DNA of 52,155 nt from an uncultured Methylobacter sp. (GCA_903832775.1 CAILCX010000034.1:1-52155); one strand, 5' to 3'; numbered from the stretch's first letter, positions 1 through 9,075 are shown. A program made the numbers and translations. The notes: generated from the letters alone by a model not told the origin.

Positions 1-333
1 AGACTTTTGACTGGGCAGGGTGAGCAAGCGGTGCCGGGGGCTTTTGGTAAGGTTTTTAAGGCGATGTTGGGCGGTGATTTAACGGTTTTAGCCGAGGGAT
101 TTGAATTAATTGGCACCGTTCAAAAACAAACCTGGCAACTAGAGCTAACACCACGGGATGAGTTGTTAAGAAAAGTGATAGGCAAGATGGTGTTGTCGGG
201 CGACACAGAGCTGCGCGACCTGGAAATGCGTGAAACAGGCGGTAATAGCACCCATATCAGTTTTAAAAACATTACTCACCCACAACATTTAACAGCAGAA
301 CAGGACGTTGATTTTGACCGTTTATCACCCTAA
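1..333 (+). CDS. LolA-like outer-membrane lipoprotein carrier protein, 5' truncated
   Basis: The reading frame is open from the first base of the window and ends at the TAA at 331-333, so the N-terminus lies outside. About 110 residues of a small soluble periplasmic-type domain are visible (LTPRDELLRKVIGKMVLSG, then ISFKNITHPQHL near the end), which resembles the C-terminal half of the LolA/LolA-related carrier fold. In aryl-polyene clusters a LolA-like protein sits next to the MMPL exporter and is thought to help move the polyene lipid across the periplasm. The next gene starts inside its last 26 bases, which indicates translational coupling. Family assignment rests mainly on context and general character, so it is moderate. 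Confidence 0.6.
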   Translation, partial: RLLTGQGEQAVPGAFGKVFKAMLGGDLTVLAEGFELIGTVQKQTWQLELTPRDELLRKVIGKMVLSGDTELRDLEMRETGGNSTHISFKNITHPQHLTAEQDVDFDRLSP

Positions 334-2635
334 GTTTACGGCAGGGTTGTGGCTGTTGGGGATGGTGATTATCTGCATTCTCGGTAGTCAGGCCTTGACT
401 AAAGACTGGCTGGAAACAAGCTTTCTTGCGTTATTGCCCACTGACGAACAACAGCCGCAAGTAGCCAAAGCTATTCGGCAACATAATGAGCTAATCAATC
501 GTAAAGTTATCTGGCTGGCCGGAGCGAGCAGTTCTCAAGTGGCAATTTCTCACGCGCAAAAACTTAAACAGCAACTGGAACAAAGCCAGCTGTTCAATAA
601 AGTGGTTTTGGAACTTCCGCAACAACACTATATTCAGCAATATCAGCAGCTAATTCCTTATCGGTATCAGTTGTTGGATAGTCAAACCCAAGCAATATTG
701 GCTAAAAATCCCGAAGAGCTACTCCGGCAAAATCTGGAGATATTGCATAGTCCGCTAGGTCAGCTTCAAGCGGCGGATCTTGAGCATGACCCGGTCTTAA
801 TATTTAGCCGCTATTTAAATACGCAAAACCCCATCAAGTTAAATCTAGAGCAGGGCATTGTCGTTGTGTCCGACCAAGAGCACTTTTGGGCATTGTTATT
901 GACAGATTTGCACGATGAAAAATTGCAGCTGGATAAGCTGGAAACCTTGGCAAGCCTGGTTCAAACCGTATCTGAACAAGTCAAAATGGCAGGTGGCGAG
1001 TTGCTTGTTTCGGGTATGCCCTTATTTACAGCACAAGGTGCGCAGTCTGCAAAACAGGAAATATCTACGGTAGGGATAGGTTCCAGTCTCGGCATTGTGT
1101 TTTTACTTTGGATAACCTTTCGCAGTTTCAGACCTTTGCTGTTATCGGCTTTGGCAATAGGAGCCGGTTTGTTTGCGGCGCTGGTTGTCTGCGTACTGTT
1201 TTTTGGCAAAATACATATTCTGACTTTAGTGTTTGGTGCCAGTTTAATCGGTGTCGCTGATGACTATGCCCAGCATTTTCTTTGCGACAGTTTGGGGGAA
1301 AAGGACTGGAATCCCCGGAAAGGTCTGGCTTTTATCCTGCCCGGACTGACGTTTGGCCTGTTGAGTAATCTGTTAAGTTATGCAGGACTTGGTTTTTCTC
1401 CGTTTCCTGGCTTGCAGGAGGTTGCGTTATTTTCTGCCATGGGTTTGTTAGTTGCGTGGTTGACGGTGGTACTATTGTTTCCGGTGTTGCTGACAGGATT
1501 TACCTTTGCACATCAACCCGGAATACTTAAATTAACCCGCTATTGGGAACAGCATTGGCCGCGTTGCTTATTAAAAAATTGGCTAAGCTTAAGTCTATTG
1601 TTGCTTGTGTTTATAGTAGCGGGTCTTTGGAAACTAACGCCACAAGATGACATTCGCTTGTTGCAATCGGCACCGGCTGAATTGATGAGTGCCGCCGATA
1701 AAATCCGGTCGTTATTTCCTGTGAGCCCGGATAGTCAGTTTTTTATGGTGTCGGGCAAAGATCAAGCTGACTGGTATCAAAATGAACAACGTTTGCTTAA
1801 TCGTCTGGAAACATTAAAACAGCAAAAAGTAATCGCTCAGTTTGAAGGATTAAGCCACTATTGGCCTGATCCCAGGCAACAGCAACAAAACTATGCTTTG
1901 GTAAAGCATGAACTGGTTGACTCGGGCTTGCTTGAGCGATACATGATTGAACTGGGTTTTGAACAAAAGGCTGTCAGTCATGAGTTGGACGAGTTTGTAA
2001 GGGCTGAGAATAAATCGCTAAATTTGCCAGAGTGGTTGGCGATCGCTGATGAAATCAAACAGAAATTGTGGCTGGGTTGTCAAGCCGGTATTTGCCGAAG
2101 CACGGTTACTTTAACAGGCATTACTGATATTAAGGCATTAACGGCCCTGCAAGGCTTGCCAAATGTTATTTGGGTGGATCAGGTTCAGCAGTTATCATCG
2201 TTATTTGAACGCTATAGAGTCAGGGCCAGTGTTTTGTTGTTAAGCGCATTTTGTTTGGCTACAGTTGGCCTGGGTTTCAGGTTTGGTTGGCGCAACAGTG
2301 GCACTATCATGTCGGTACCGGTTGTTGCGCTGGCGGTTGCTCTGGCCATGTTGGGCTGGTTTAACCAGTTGTTTAGTTTGTTTAATCTGTTTGCCTTGTT
2401 GTTGGTGTTGGGTATAGGCGTTGATTATGGCCTGTTCTTTTTTATGGCGGGTGACAGACGGGCTAGTACTTCGCTGGGCGTTACGCTGTCGGCCCTAACG
2501 ACTTTATTGGCGTTTGGTTTGTTGGCGACAAGTTCCACGGAAATCGTCCATGCTTTTGGTTTTACGGTAACTGCCGGTATTGTTACGGCGATGCTTTTTG
2601 CGCCCTTGGTTGGGCTTAAGAAATTCAAAAAATAA
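308..2635 (+). CDS. MMPL/RND-family exporter of the aryl-polyene cluster
   Basis: This 775-residue inner-membrane protein has the RND-like two-repeat plan. There is one N-terminal helix (about 10-28), a periplasmic loop, a block of five to six helices (about 250-410), a helix near 425-440, a second periplasmic loop, and a final helix block (about 640-770). LIGVADDYAQHF in the first block and LGIGVDYGLFFF in the second match the paired acidic transmembrane motifs of MMPL transporters. The start is a TTG at 308 inside the preceding gene; no ATG is usable without losing the first helix. Aryl-polyene clusters use such a protein to export the lipid-linked pigment. The next gene begins 2 bp after the stop. 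Confidence 0.85.
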   Translation: MILTVYHPKFTAGLWLLGMVIICILGSQALTKDWLETSFLALLPTDEQQPQVAKAIRQHNELINRKVIWLAGASSSQVAISHAQKLKQQLEQSQLFNKVVLELPQQHYIQQYQQLIPYRYQLLDSQTQAILAKNPEELLRQNLEILHSPLGQLQAADLEHDPVLIFSRYLNTQNPIKLNLEQGIVVVSDQEHFWALLLTDLHDEKLQLDKLETLASLVQTVSEQVKMAGGELLVSGMPLFTAQGAQSAKQEISTVGIGSSLGIVFLLWITFRSFRPLLLSALAIGAGLFAALVVCVLFFGKIHILTLVFGASLIGVADDYAQHFLCDSLGEKDWNPRKGLAFILPGLTFGLLSNLLSYAGLGFSPFPGLQEVALFSAMGLLVAWLTVVLLFPVLLTGFTFAHQPGILKLTRYWEQHWPRCLLKNWLSLSLLLLVFIVAGLWKLTPQDDIRLLQSAPAELMSAADKIRSLFPVSPDSQFFMVSGKDQADWYQNEQRLLNRLETLKQQKVIAQFEGLSHYWPDPRQQQQNYALVKHELVDSGLLERYMIELGFEQKAVSHELDEFVRAENKSLNLPEWLAIADEIKQKLWLGCQAGICRSTVTLTGITDIKALTALQGLPNVIWVDQVQQLSSLFERYRVRASVLLLSAFCLATVGLGFRFGWRNSGTIMSVPVVALAVALAMLGWFNQLFSLFNLFALLLVLGIGVDYGLFFFMAGDRRASTSLGVTLSALTTLLAFGLLATSSTEIVHAFGFTVTAGIVTAMLFAPLVGLKKFKK

Positions 2636-2637
2636 TA

Positions 2638-3861
2638 ATGAAAAACAATAAAGCCAAAATTATCATTATCGGCGCGGGGCCTTCAGGAAGTATTGCCGGT
2701 GCCTTGCTGCAAAACCAGGGCTTTCAGGTGACAATTCTGGAGCGCCAAGTGTTTCCTAGATTTAGTATCGGTGAAAGTCTGTTGCCGCAATGTATGGAAT
2801 TCATCAAGCAGGCCGGTATGTTGGAGGCAGTCGTCAAGGCCGGATTTCAGTTTAAAAATGGCGCGTCTTTTGTGTGCCGGGATCAGCAAACCGAGTTTTC
2901 TTTTGAAGATAAATTTAGTCCGGGTATCGGTACGACGTTTCAGGTGCAAAGAGGTGACTTTGATAAGTTGCTGGCAGACGAAGCGGTGCGCATGGGCGTT
3001 GAAATACAATGGCAGGTCGAGGTTGTCGCAGTTAATTTTTCAGCTGACAAACCTGAGTTGACAGTGCGTAATAGTCAAGGTCAAATTACCACTCAGTATG
3101 CGGATTTTGTCTTGGATGCCAGTGGTTTTGGTCGTATTTTGCCGAAGTTGCTGGATTTGGAATCGCCTTCAGGTTTTCCGGTCAGGCAGGCGCTGTTTGG
3201 TCATATTGAAGATCGTATTAGCGACAGCCACTTTGATAGAAACAAAATACGCATTACGGTGCATCCTGAACATAAAGACGTCTGGTATTGGCTGATCCCG
3301 TTCAGTAATGGTCGGAGCAGTGTTGGCGTAGTCACGGAGCCTGAGTTTTTTCAAGCTTGGGATGATTTTGATCAGGCTTTGCAAGCTATTATTAACCAAG
3401 ATCCAAATTTAAAAATCTTGCTTGAGAATGCGGTGTTTGATCAAACAATCAACACGATCAGCGGGTATTCGGCTAACGTAAAAAGTCTGTACGGTAAAGG
3501 CTATGCTCTGTTGGGCAATGCCGGTGAGTTTCTGGATCCGGTGTTTTCCTCCGGCGTTACGATTGCCATGAAATCAGCCAGCTTGGCCGCCGATATTTTG
3601 ATCCGGCAATTTAACGATGAACCTGTAGATTGGCAAAAGGATTATGCCGCGCCCTTGCAGCGTGGCGTGAATACTTTTCGGGTATTTGTTGACGCCTGGT
3701 ATGACGGTCGATTTCAGAATGTTATTTTTCACACCAAACAGCAACCCGAAATTAAGGCAATGATCAGTTCCATTTTGGCGGGCTATGCCTGGGATGAAAA
3801 TAATCCCTACGTCAAAAATGCCCGTTCCAGGTTGGATACCCTGGTTGAGTTATGCCGGTAA
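2638..3861 (+). CDS. FAD-dependent oxidoreductase (halogenase/geranylgeranyl-reductase-like) of the aryl-polyene cluster
   Basis: The protein has 407 residues. Residues 9-17 carry the N-terminal dinucleotide-binding GAGPSG motif after a hydrophobic strand. FPRFSIGESLLPQ follows near 42-54 and GNAGEFLDPVFSSGV near 297-311 supplies the second FAD-contacting GD-type motif. This is the tryptophan-halogenase/geranylgeranyl-reductase flavoprotein fold. The lysine-containing motifs of true halogenases are not obvious, so a redox step on the polyene or its head group is more likely than halogenation; this is inference. It sits between the exporter and the DUF3261 lipoprotein, overlapping the latter by 10 bp, so it is clearly part of the same operon. 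Confidence 0.8.
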   Translation: MKNNKAKIIIIGAGPSGSIAGALLQNQGFQVTILERQVFPRFSIGESLLPQCMEFIKQAGMLEAVVKAGFQFKNGASFVCRDQQTEFSFEDKFSPGIGTTFQVQRGDFDKLLADEAVRMGVEIQWQVEVVAVNFSADKPELTVRNSQGQITTQYADFVLDASGFGRILPKLLDLESPSGFPVRQALFGHIEDRISDSHFDRNKIRITVHPEHKDVWYWLIPFSNGRSSVGVVTEPEFFQAWDDFDQALQAIINQDPNLKILLENAVFDQTINTISGYSANVKSLYGKGYALLGNAGEFLDPVFSSGVTIAMKSASLAADILIRQFNDEPVDWQKDYAAPLQRGVNTFRVFVDAWYDGRFQNVIFHTKQQPEIKAMISSILAGYAWDENNPYVKNARSRLDTLVELCR

Positions 3862-4424
3862 AGATCAATAATTACGTTTTTGTACTTTTATTGATGTTGT
3901 CAGCTTGTGCTTTAAATCCGTTGGAAGAAAATATTGATAACGTCGGGCTTATGCCGATAGCCCAGCCTTTGGAACCCTCCAGGCGGATAGTGCAACAAAT
4001 CAATGCCTTTTGGTCTGATCGTGAGGAATCTTTGTTGGCTGTTCTGGAATTGGATAAGCAGCATATTGCAATGGCAGGACTCAGCAATGACGGCCTGAGT
4101 CTGTTTAATATAACTTATGACGGTAAAACCGTATTGTCTGATAAAAGTCCGTTAATGCCGGCAACCGTTAAACCTGAATTTATGCTGGCTGATATGCAAT
4201 TGGTTTATTGGCCGCTGACTACTTTACAAACAATACTGCCTGTTGGCTGGCGTTTGGAAACACTTAAAAACAAACGCTTTTTATATATCAACGATAAAAA
4301 ACAGATGGAGATTAATTATTTATCGCCCGAAACCGACTGGCCTAAAGTCGTTGAACTGGTTAATTTTCAGTATCATTACCGCCTGCGTATTAAAACCTTA
4401 AATTATGAACTTATACCTCAATGA
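3852..4424 (+). CDS. DUF3261 outer-membrane-type lipoprotein
   Basis: This 190-residue protein has a short hydrophobic signal ending in LMLSAC, a lipobox with the acylated cysteine at residue 19. It is therefore predicted to be a lipoprotein anchored in an envelope membrane. The rest is a small beta-rich domain (for example LPVGWRLETLKNKRFLYIND) characteristic of DUF3261 proteins, which recur in aryl-polyene clusters beside the MMPL exporter. A role in polyene-lipid transport or anchoring is inferred from context only. The ATG at 3852 overlaps the upstream gene by 10 bp, and the next gene overlaps its end by 20 bp. Confidence 0.75.
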   Translation: MPVKINNYVFVLLLMLSACALNPLEENIDNVGLMPIAQPLEPSRRIVQQINAFWSDREESLLAVLELDKQHIAMAGLSNDGLSLFNITYDGKTVLSDKSPLMPATVKPEFMLADMQLVYWPLTTLQTILPVGWRLETLKNKRFLYINDKKQMEINYLSPETDWPKVVELVNFQYHYRLRIKTLNYELIPQ

Positions 4425-5574
4425 TCTAGGTTTGTTATGCGCGCTAGGCAACGGCAAAGTTGAGGTATTAAAGCGTTTGTTGGCTGGTGACCGTTCGGGA
4501 CTGGAGCTAAGCGCCGAGTTTGGGATGATAGTCGGCGCTGTTGTTGGGGATCTTCCGGAAATCCCTGAACAATACAGTATTTACAATTGCCGCAACAATC
4601 GCCTGTTGCTGGCAGCGGTCAGTCAGATTGAGCACTCGGTGAAGGCTATGATCAAGCGTTTTGGCGCTGATCGAATTGGTATTGTGCTGGGGACCAGTAC
4701 CTCAGGTGTCCGTAACACTGAGCTTGCGCTGGCTTATTGGGCCGAGCATGGCGAATTGCCGGAAACCTTTCATTACAAACAGCAACAAATGGGTGCTGGA
4801 GCGGATTTTCTGGCGGAATTTTTAGGTGTTAAAGGTCCGGCCTACACGATTTCTACAGCTTGTTCTTCCAGTGGTAAAGCCTTTGCTTCAGCTCGACGCT
4901 TAATCAACCAGGGAGTTTGCGACGCAGTTATCGTGGGTGGCGCAGACAGTTTGTGCGGCTTAACTCTTAACGGTTTTGCGGCGCTTGAATCGATCAGTTC
5001 CGGATTCTGTAAACCGTTTGGCTTGCATCGTGACGGTATCAATATTGGCGAGGCAGCCAGTTTATTTATACTAAGTAAAGAGCCGGGACCGGTAGTTCTG
5101 GAGGGCATAGGCGCGACTAGCGATGCCTATCATTTTGCTGCGCCTGATCCTGAGGCGACTCAGGTAATTCGGGCTATGCAGCTTGCGCTGGATCAGGCGG
5201 GTAAAAAACCGGACCAAATTGATTATATTAACTTGCATGGTACGGCTACCGTTTTGAATGACGCCATGGAAAGTAAAGCAGTAAATTCTTTATTTGGAGC
5301 AACGGTAGCTGCAAGTTCCAGTAAAGGGATGAGCGGACATACGTTGGGCGCTGCTGCTGCGTTGGAACTTGCTTTTTGCTGGTTAGTACTGACTAACAAT
5401 GATGAATCAGGTGTACTGATCCCCAATAGTTGTGATGATGAGGTTGATCCTAATTTGCCCCGTGTATTGTTGTTAAAACAGGGTGACATGCTCGGCCGTA
5501 AAATTAATACCTGTTTAAGCAATTCATTTGCTTTTGGTGGCAATAATTTATCTATTATTGTGGGACGGGCATGA
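4405..5574 (+). CDS. Beta-ketoacyl-ACP synthase of the aryl-polyene pathway (ApeO-like position)
   Basis: A 389-residue thiolase-fold condensing enzyme. The full catalytic set is present: Cys153 in STACSSSGKAF, His278 in LHGTATV, Lys307 and His312 in SKGMSGHTLG. It is therefore an active ketosynthase and not a chain-length factor lacking the cysteine. The order KS-dehydratase-ketoreductase-KS matches apeO-P-Q-R of known aryl-polyene clusters, where ApeO pairs with the chain-length partner ApeC. That partner and the carrier proteins are not in this window and probably lie upstream. The ATG at 4405 overlaps the lipoprotein gene by 20 bp and the dehydratase start overlaps its stop (ATGA). Confidence 0.88.
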   Translation: MNLYLNDLGLLCALGNGKVEVLKRLLAGDRSGLELSAEFGMIVGAVVGDLPEIPEQYSIYNCRNNRLLLAAVSQIEHSVKAMIKRFGADRIGIVLGTSTSGVRNTELALAYWAEHGELPETFHYKQQQMGAGADFLAEFLGVKGPAYTISTACSSSGKAFASARRLINQGVCDAVIVGGADSLCGLTLNGFAALESISSGFCKPFGLHRDGINIGEAASLFILSKEPGPVVLEGIGATSDAYHFAAPDPEATQVIRAMQLALDQAGKKPDQIDYINLHGTATVLNDAMESKAVNSLFGATVAASSSKGMSGHTLGAAAALELAFCWLVLTNNDESGVLIPNSCDDEVDPNLPRVLLLKQGDMLGRKINTCLSNSFAFGGNNLSIIVGRA

Positions 5575-5999
5575 ACGATATAGATGATTTGATTCCGCAC
5601 AGTGGCTGCATGGTGTTGCTGGACCGTGTTATTGCCCATGACAATAAGAGTTTGACAGCTGAATTGGTGGTACGTGACGATGGCTTGTTTGGTGATCATG
5701 AAACTGTTCCTGCCTGGGTCGGTATTGAATATATGGCACAAACGATAGCGGCCTATGTCGGTGTTATGGCACGCCAGGTGAATGATCCTGTACGACTTGG
5801 TTTTTTACTGGGAACCCGGCGCTATCTAAGTAATGTGGGAGTATTTAAAGTGGGGGCAAGATTAACAATACAGGTAGAGAAAATTTTTCAGAATGAGGGT
5901 TTGGGCGTTTTTGATTGTCAGATTCTAGGCGTAGATGTCGACGTTTCAGCCAAGCTCAACGTTTATCAGCCACCGCTAAACAATATGAGTGTAATATGA
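5571..5999 (+). CDS. Hotdog-fold 3-hydroxyacyl-ACP dehydratase of the aryl-polyene pathway (ApeP-like)
   Basis: A 142-residue single hotdog domain. It begins with the FabZ/FabA-like element LIPHSGCMVLLDRV and continues through WVGIEYMAQTIAAYVGV, the central hotdog helix. The likely catalytic His is in IPHSG, with Glu in the central helix. It removes water from the 3-hydroxyacyl-ACP intermediate so that conjugated double bonds build up. In characterised systems ApeP acts with a second dehydratase subunit (ApeI), which is not visible here. The start and stop both use 4-base ATGA overlaps with the flanking genes. Confidence 0.85.
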   Translation: MNDIDDLIPHSGCMVLLDRVIAHDNKSLTAELVVRDDGLFGDHETVPAWVGIEYMAQTIAAYVGVMARQVNDPVRLGFLLGTRRYLSNVGVFKVGARLTIQVEKIFQNEGLGVFDCQILGVDVDVSAKLNVYQPPLNNMSVI

Positions 6000-6721
6000 A
6001 AAATACAGTTTTAGTGACCGGTTCCAGTCGTGGCATTGGTAAAGCGATTGCGTTGTATCTGGCTAAGCAAGGCTTTGACCTGGTTGTGCATTGCCGCAGT
6101 CAGCTGAATCAGGCAGAAGAAGTTGTGGCTGAAATTAAGCAGTTAGGTCAACAAGCCCGTATTTTGCAATTCGACATTGCCGACCGTGGACAATGCAATG
6201 AACAAATCAATCAGGATATAGAAAACCACGGTGCTTATTACGGCGTGGTCTGTAATGCTGGGATTACGGCTGATAACGCCTTTCCATCTCTGACAGGTGA
6301 ACAGTGGGACAGCGTCATACACAGTAATCTGGATGGCTTTTATAATGTCTTGCAACCGGTGGTAATGCCGATGGTCAGACGACGAAAGCCTGGGCGTATT
6401 GTGACCTTATCTTCGGTTTCAGGCTTAATGGGCAACCGTGGCCAAGTCAATTACAGCGCCGCAAAAGCGGGAATTATCGGTGCGACTAAAGCGCTGGCTT
6501 TGGAGTTGGCAAAACGCGATATTACCGTAAACTGCGTGGCACCGGGACTTATCGAAACTGATATGCTCAGTGACTTGCCATTGGAAGATATTAAAAAAAT
6601 GATTCCGGCACGTAGAATAGGTCGTCCCAAAGAGGTTGCCGCCGCAGTGGCTTTTTTAATGTCTGAAGATGCCGCTTATATTACCCGGCAGGTTATTTCG
6701 GTCAACGGTGGTTTATGTTGA
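5996..6721 (+). CDS. 3-ketoacyl-ACP reductase, FabG/SDR family, of the aryl-polyene pathway (ApeQ-like)
   Basis: With the ATG at 5996, which overlaps the dehydratase stop as ATGA, the protein is 241 residues, the usual FabG length. A longer frame back to 5915 exists but would only add residues lying inside the dehydratase gene. TGSSRGIG (8-15) is the NADPH-binding motif, NAG is at 87-89, and Ser140, Tyr153 and Lys157 form the catalytic triad. The C-terminus ITRQVISVNGGLC is typical of FabG. It reduces the 3-keto group after each condensation. Confidence 0.92.
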   Translation: MKNTVLVTGSSRGIGKAIALYLAKQGFDLVVHCRSQLNQAEEVVAEIKQLGQQARILQFDIADRGQCNEQINQDIENHGAYYGVVCNAGITADNAFPSLTGEQWDSVIHSNLDGFYNVLQPVVMPMVRRRKPGRIVTLSSVSGLMGNRGQVNYSAAKAGIIGATKALALELAKRDITVNCVAPGLIETDMLSDLPLEDIKKMIPARRIGRPKEVAAAVAFLMSEDAAYITRQVISVNGGLC

Positions 6722-7944
6722 AACGTGTCGTGGTGACGGGCATGGCGGGAATTTCGCCAATAGGCAATGACTGGCAACAGGTAGCCGAGCGGCTCACAGC
6801 CAAACAGACCGGCATTCAGTACATGCAGGACTGGGAAAAATATCAGGGTTTGAATACTCGTTTGGGTGCGCCAGCCGAGTTTGTAAAGCCAGAACATTAT
6901 TCCCGTAAACAAGTTCGTAGCATGGGTCGAATCGCTTTAATGGCAACTCGTGCAACGGAACTGGCACTGATCGATGCCGGATTGCTAAATGATCCGTGTC
7001 TTAACAGTGGTCAGATGGGTATTGCTTATGGGAGTTCTTCGGGCAGTCCTGATGCTATCGCTGATTTTGGTCATATGTTGATTAATCATACAACCGACGG
7101 TTTGAATGCGACTTCCTATATCAGAATGATGGGCCATACCACGCCGGTTAATATCGGTTTGTTCTTTGGGATTAACGGCCGCATTTATACAACCTCAAGC
7201 GCCTGTACATCTGGAAGTCAAGGCATAGGCTATGCTTATGAGGCCATTAAATTCGGTCAACAAAAGCTGATGGTCGCAGGTGGTGCAGAAGAATTGTCGG
7301 CTTCTCAGGCGGCAGTATTCGATACGCTTTTCGCAACCAGTTTGCGTAATGACACTCCCGATAAAAGTCCGCGACCCTTTGATCGGGATCGGGATGGTCT
7401 GGTGATTGGTGAAGGCGCTGGTACTTTGATTCTTGAAGAACTTGACCATGCCCTGGCAAGAAATGCCACTATTCATGCCGAAGTAGCAGGTTTTGGCACC
7501 AATTCTGACGGCGTGCATGTCACTCAGCCCAACAGTATCAGTATGCAGCAGGCGATGCGACTAGCTCTGCAAGCGGCAAAGCTGGAGGCGTTTGCTATCG
7601 GCTATATTAGTGCGCATGGTACGGCAACAGGCCACGGTGACATTGCTGAAAGCCATGCAACCGCTGCATTGTTTGGTGTCAAGACGCCAATCAGTTCATT
7701 AAAAAGTTTTACAGGGCACACTCTTGGCGCTTGCGGAGCGCTTGAAGCCTGGGTTGCGATCAATATGATGAATGAAGGCTGGTTTCATGCTACGGCCAAT
7801 CTTGACAGCATTGACCCTGAATGTGCCGAGCTGGATTACATTAAAGAAGAGGTTCGTAAACTGGATTGCGATTATGTGATGAGCAATAATTTTGCTTTTG
7901 GCGGTATCAATACGTCTTTGATTTTTAAGCGTTGGAAGCAATAG
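6715..7944 (+). CDS. Beta-ketoacyl-ACP synthase, FabF-like, of the aryl-polyene pathway (ApeR-like)
   Basis: A 409-residue condensing enzyme with Cys164 in SSACTSGSQG, His301 in SAHGTATG, and Lys330/His335 in LKSFTGHTLG, so it is catalytically complete. Having a second active ketosynthase after FabG fits the apeR slot, proposed to act in chain initiation or as a second elongating KS. The start overlaps FabG by 7 bp. This is the last gene of the operon; the next genes are on the opposite strand, and an inverted repeat follows at 7962-8015. Confidence 0.9.
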   Translation: MLKRVVVTGMAGISPIGNDWQQVAERLTAKQTGIQYMQDWEKYQGLNTRLGAPAEFVKPEHYSRKQVRSMGRIALMATRATELALIDAGLLNDPCLNSGQMGIAYGSSSGSPDAIADFGHMLINHTTDGLNATSYIRMMGHTTPVNIGLFFGINGRIYTTSSACTSGSQGIGYAYEAIKFGQQKLMVAGGAEELSASQAAVFDTLFATSLRNDTPDKSPRPFDRDRDGLVIGEGAGTLILEELDHALARNATIHAEVAGFGTNSDGVHVTQPNSISMQQAMRLALQAAKLEAFAIGYISAHGTATGHGDIAESHATAALFGVKTPISSLKSFTGHTLGACGALEAWVAINMMNEGWFHATANLDSIDPECAELDYIKEEVRKLDCDYVMSNNFAFGGINTSLIFKRWKQ

Positions 7945-7961
7945 ACTTGAAAAGCAAAGAG

Positions 7962-8015
7962 GGTGAGCTGGTAATAAATGCACATTTACCAAAAAAGGAA
8001 TTTATATCGCTCACC
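7962..8015. terminator. Nested inverted repeats between convergent genes, possible transcription terminator
   Basis: GGTGAGC at 7962-7968 pairs with GCTCACC at 8009-8015. Inside it, TGGTAA at 7969-7974 pairs with TTACCA at 7986-7991, followed by six A residues. The element lies in the 114-bp gap between the ends of the aryl-polyene operon and the ybiB-like gene, where a two-way terminator is expected. There is no long T-run on the + strand, so termination is inferred from position and pairing. Confidence 0.4.
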
Positions 8016-8058
8016 AAACAATCTGTTGGTTCTAAGCACAACTCCAACTTGTAATTAA

Positions 8059-9075
8059 TCAGTATTTTGTCTTGTCCCGACCTGCCCAGTATTCTGTCGC
8101 CAATTGTTGCGCTTGTTCTTGCGTGTCAACTTTGCCTAATAATTTAAGAGCGATTGCAGCTGTGCCAAGGATAGAGGCGGTTGCAAAGTCGTCTTCTGTT
8201 TTCCCTTGCCAGATTAGTGCAAGTTGTTGCGGATCAAGCAAATCCGGTTTGACATGACGATGCCTGAATAAAGCAGGCCAGTTTTCGTCGGATAATTCAC
8301 CGTTATGCACGCTTTGCACCAGACATTCCATATCGGGATTCCGTTCGGTTTCGCCCCCTTCGCCTTTTAGAACTGCCATGTGTGGCTGCTTGACCAAAGC
8401 CGCAGCTTGCTGGTGGACAGGTCGATAGCCGGGATGAAAGATGCCCTGAATGCTGTAGTCCGCATTGAAGGGGTTTAATAAACGCACGAGTGTATGAACC
8501 GGGGAACGCAAACCCAGTATCGGGCGTAGTTCTATAATTTCGTGCAGCTTGGGACAAAAATGTTCCAACGATAAATAGCAAAAATGCTGTTGTTCAAGTT
8601 GCTGTCCGGCTTCTGAAATTGAGGTTGCGGATTTAAGCCCCAAATATTCCAGCATATTTTCTGTGTACAACCGTCCCTCGGAATGGCCGCTAGCGCCATG
8701 CATAAAAACGGTGATGCTGTTTTCTGCCAGTAATAAAGCCGACAGTAAAAACCAGGGTAAATGTCGACGTTTTCCCGCGTAAGAGGACCAGTCTAAATCG
8801 ACTTTAGCGGTAGTATCAAGTCGCTTGAACGACTCGCGGGCTGCCAGTGCAAAACCGGCCAATTCTTCGGGCGTTTCTTCCTTGACGCGCATCAACATTA
8901 AAAAAGCACCTAACTGAACTGGCAGTACCTGATCAGATAAAATCATGTACATTGCTTGATAGGCTTCATCCTGAGTTAAAGGTCTTGAGCCTTTTTTGCC
9001 TTTGCCCAGGATACGTACAATTTCTGCGAACGGATGTTCCGCGTGTGGGGTTTGTTGGTGATGAGTCAATGTCAT
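8059..9075 (-). CDS. ybiB: Anthranilate-phosphoribosyltransferase-like protein, YbiB/TrpD2 family
   Basis: A 338-residue protein with the TrpD fold. The N-terminal helical part includes AEIVRILGKGKKGSRPLTQ and the MLMRVKEETPEELAGF segment, followed by HGASGHSEGR where TrpD binds its pyrophosphate substrate. The E. coli relative YbiB binds nucleic acid non-specifically and belongs to the LexA regulon; it is not a tryptophan biosynthesis enzyme. Here it overlaps the end of the heme O synthase gene (ATGA at 9072-9075), so the two are co-translated, for which I see no functional reason. The gene name is by family resemblance. Confidence 0.8.
   Translation of the reverse strand: MTLTHHQQTPHAEHPFAEIVRILGKGKKGSRPLTQDEAYQAMYMILSDQVLPVQLGAFLMLMRVKEETPEELAGFALAARESFKRLDTTAKVDLDWSSYAGKRRHLPWFLLSALLLAENSITVFMHGASGHSEGRLYTENMLEYLGLKSATSISEAGQQLEQQHFCYLSLEHFCPKLHEIIELRPILGLRSPVHTLVRLLNPFNADYSIQGIFHPGYRPVHQQAAALVKQPHMAVLKGEGGETERNPDMECLVQSVHNGELSDENWPALFRHRHVKPDLLDPQQLALIWQGKTEDDFATASILGTAAIALKLLGKVDTQEQAQQLATEYWAGRDKTKY

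Noticed and set aside
5223-5741. 172-codon open frame on the minus strand opposite the ketosynthase and dehydratase genes
   Set aside because: It is antisense to two genes with intact catalytic motifs, has no ribosome-binding site and shows no domain character.
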